From NCBI GenBank assembly GCA_017437925.1, contig JAFRWQ010000152.1, forward strand, positions 1 to 6,352: a stretch of DNA of 6,352 nt, written 5' to 3'. Below the pieces are notes generated by a model, which saw only the letters and a program-made list of their open reading frames with translations, ran no database searches and had not been told where the DNA came from. Source of the stretch: Bacillota bacterium (GTDB lineage Bacteria > Bacillota_A > Clostridia > Peptostreptococcales > Anaerovoracaceae). Of the stretch, positions 6,352 to 6,352 are shown in pieces (within the stretch, counting starts at the first letter, position 1; every line of letters starts with the position of its first letter). A program made the position numbers and the translations under genes.

Positions 6352-6352
6352 C

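Larger units (their letters stand above)
5968..6352 (-). ncRNA. Candidate structured non-coding RNA or structured untranslated region, unidentified
   Basis: About 385 bases with no convincing protein gene but dense strong secondary structure. Visible elements are: a 15-bp stem (5991–6023); CGTGTCC/GGACACG with an inner CCG/CGG (6038–6061); GGCGGGG/CCCCGCC with loop ATG (6139–6155); CCCCTC-CGC/GCG-GAGGGG (6164–6219) enclosing GCAGACGT/ATGTCTGC (6186–6208); and a three-way-junction-like fold (6302–6351). The minus strand is chosen because a terminator sits at its end. However, in two hairpins the imperfect pairs are G·U only on the plus strand, so strand is uncertain. I looked for the RNase P P4 motifs, tmRNA ends, the SRP GGAA-loop domain and cobalamin, TPP or T-box signatures and found none. 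The 5' end may lie off-window. Confidence 0.35.

Noticed and set aside
5968..6352. RNase P RNA, tmRNA or SRP RNA gene
   Set aside because: The size would suit, but neither strand shows the GAGGAAAGTC/ACAGAA pair of RNase P, the tmRNA 5' and CCA ends with an Ala-rich tag frame, or the SRP GGAA-loop domain.
1..6352. CRISPR array, insertion sequence, tRNA or rRNA gene
   Set aside because: No regularly spaced repeats, transposase frame, terminal inverted repeats with target duplication, T-loop consensus or rRNA core motifs were seen.

Overview
The window carries four genes on the minus strand, read right to left: plsX, rnc, smc and the first half of ftsY, which runs off the left edge. A roughly 500-base non-coding upstream region follows at the right. 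The order plsX–rnc–smc–ftsY is the Gram-positive (Bacillota) arrangement. The protein sequences, especially the Smc ATPase head and the short FtsY N-terminus, look most like Clostridia. A Clostridiales family XIII / Anaerovoracaceae-type organism is my best guess, from memory and with low confidence. Base composition is clearly GC-rich (about 55–60% by eye), yet the genes use ATA for Ile and AGA/AGG for Arg heavily.

Layout: 1–518 is the FtsY N-terminal half. Positions 549–4097 hold the complete Smc ATPase (1182 aa). Positions 4097–4810 hold ribonuclease III (237 aa, TTG start). Positions 4826–5836 hold the acyl-phosphate synthase PlsX (336 aa). Spacings are tight: plsX to rnc 15 nt, rnc/smc overlap of one base (TAATG), smc to ftsY 30 nt. 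This indicates one polycistronic transcript with likely translational coupling.

Between plsX and position 5970 lie two sigma-A-like promoter candidates, a small dyad between them and an intrinsic terminator. The terminator is oriented to end a transcript arriving from further right. From about 5970 to 6352 there is no convincing protein gene. The stretch is packed with strong hairpins and a three-way-junction-like fold at the right edge, so it is best read as an unidentified structured RNA or structured untranslated region. I could not match it to RNase P RNA, tmRNA, SRP RNA or a riboswitch.

Together the operon joins phospholipid precursor synthesis (PlsX), RNA processing (RNase III), chromosome organisation (Smc) and membrane protein targeting (FtsY). 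The genes themselves are ordinary housekeeping genes. The part that deserves attention is the unexplained upstream region.
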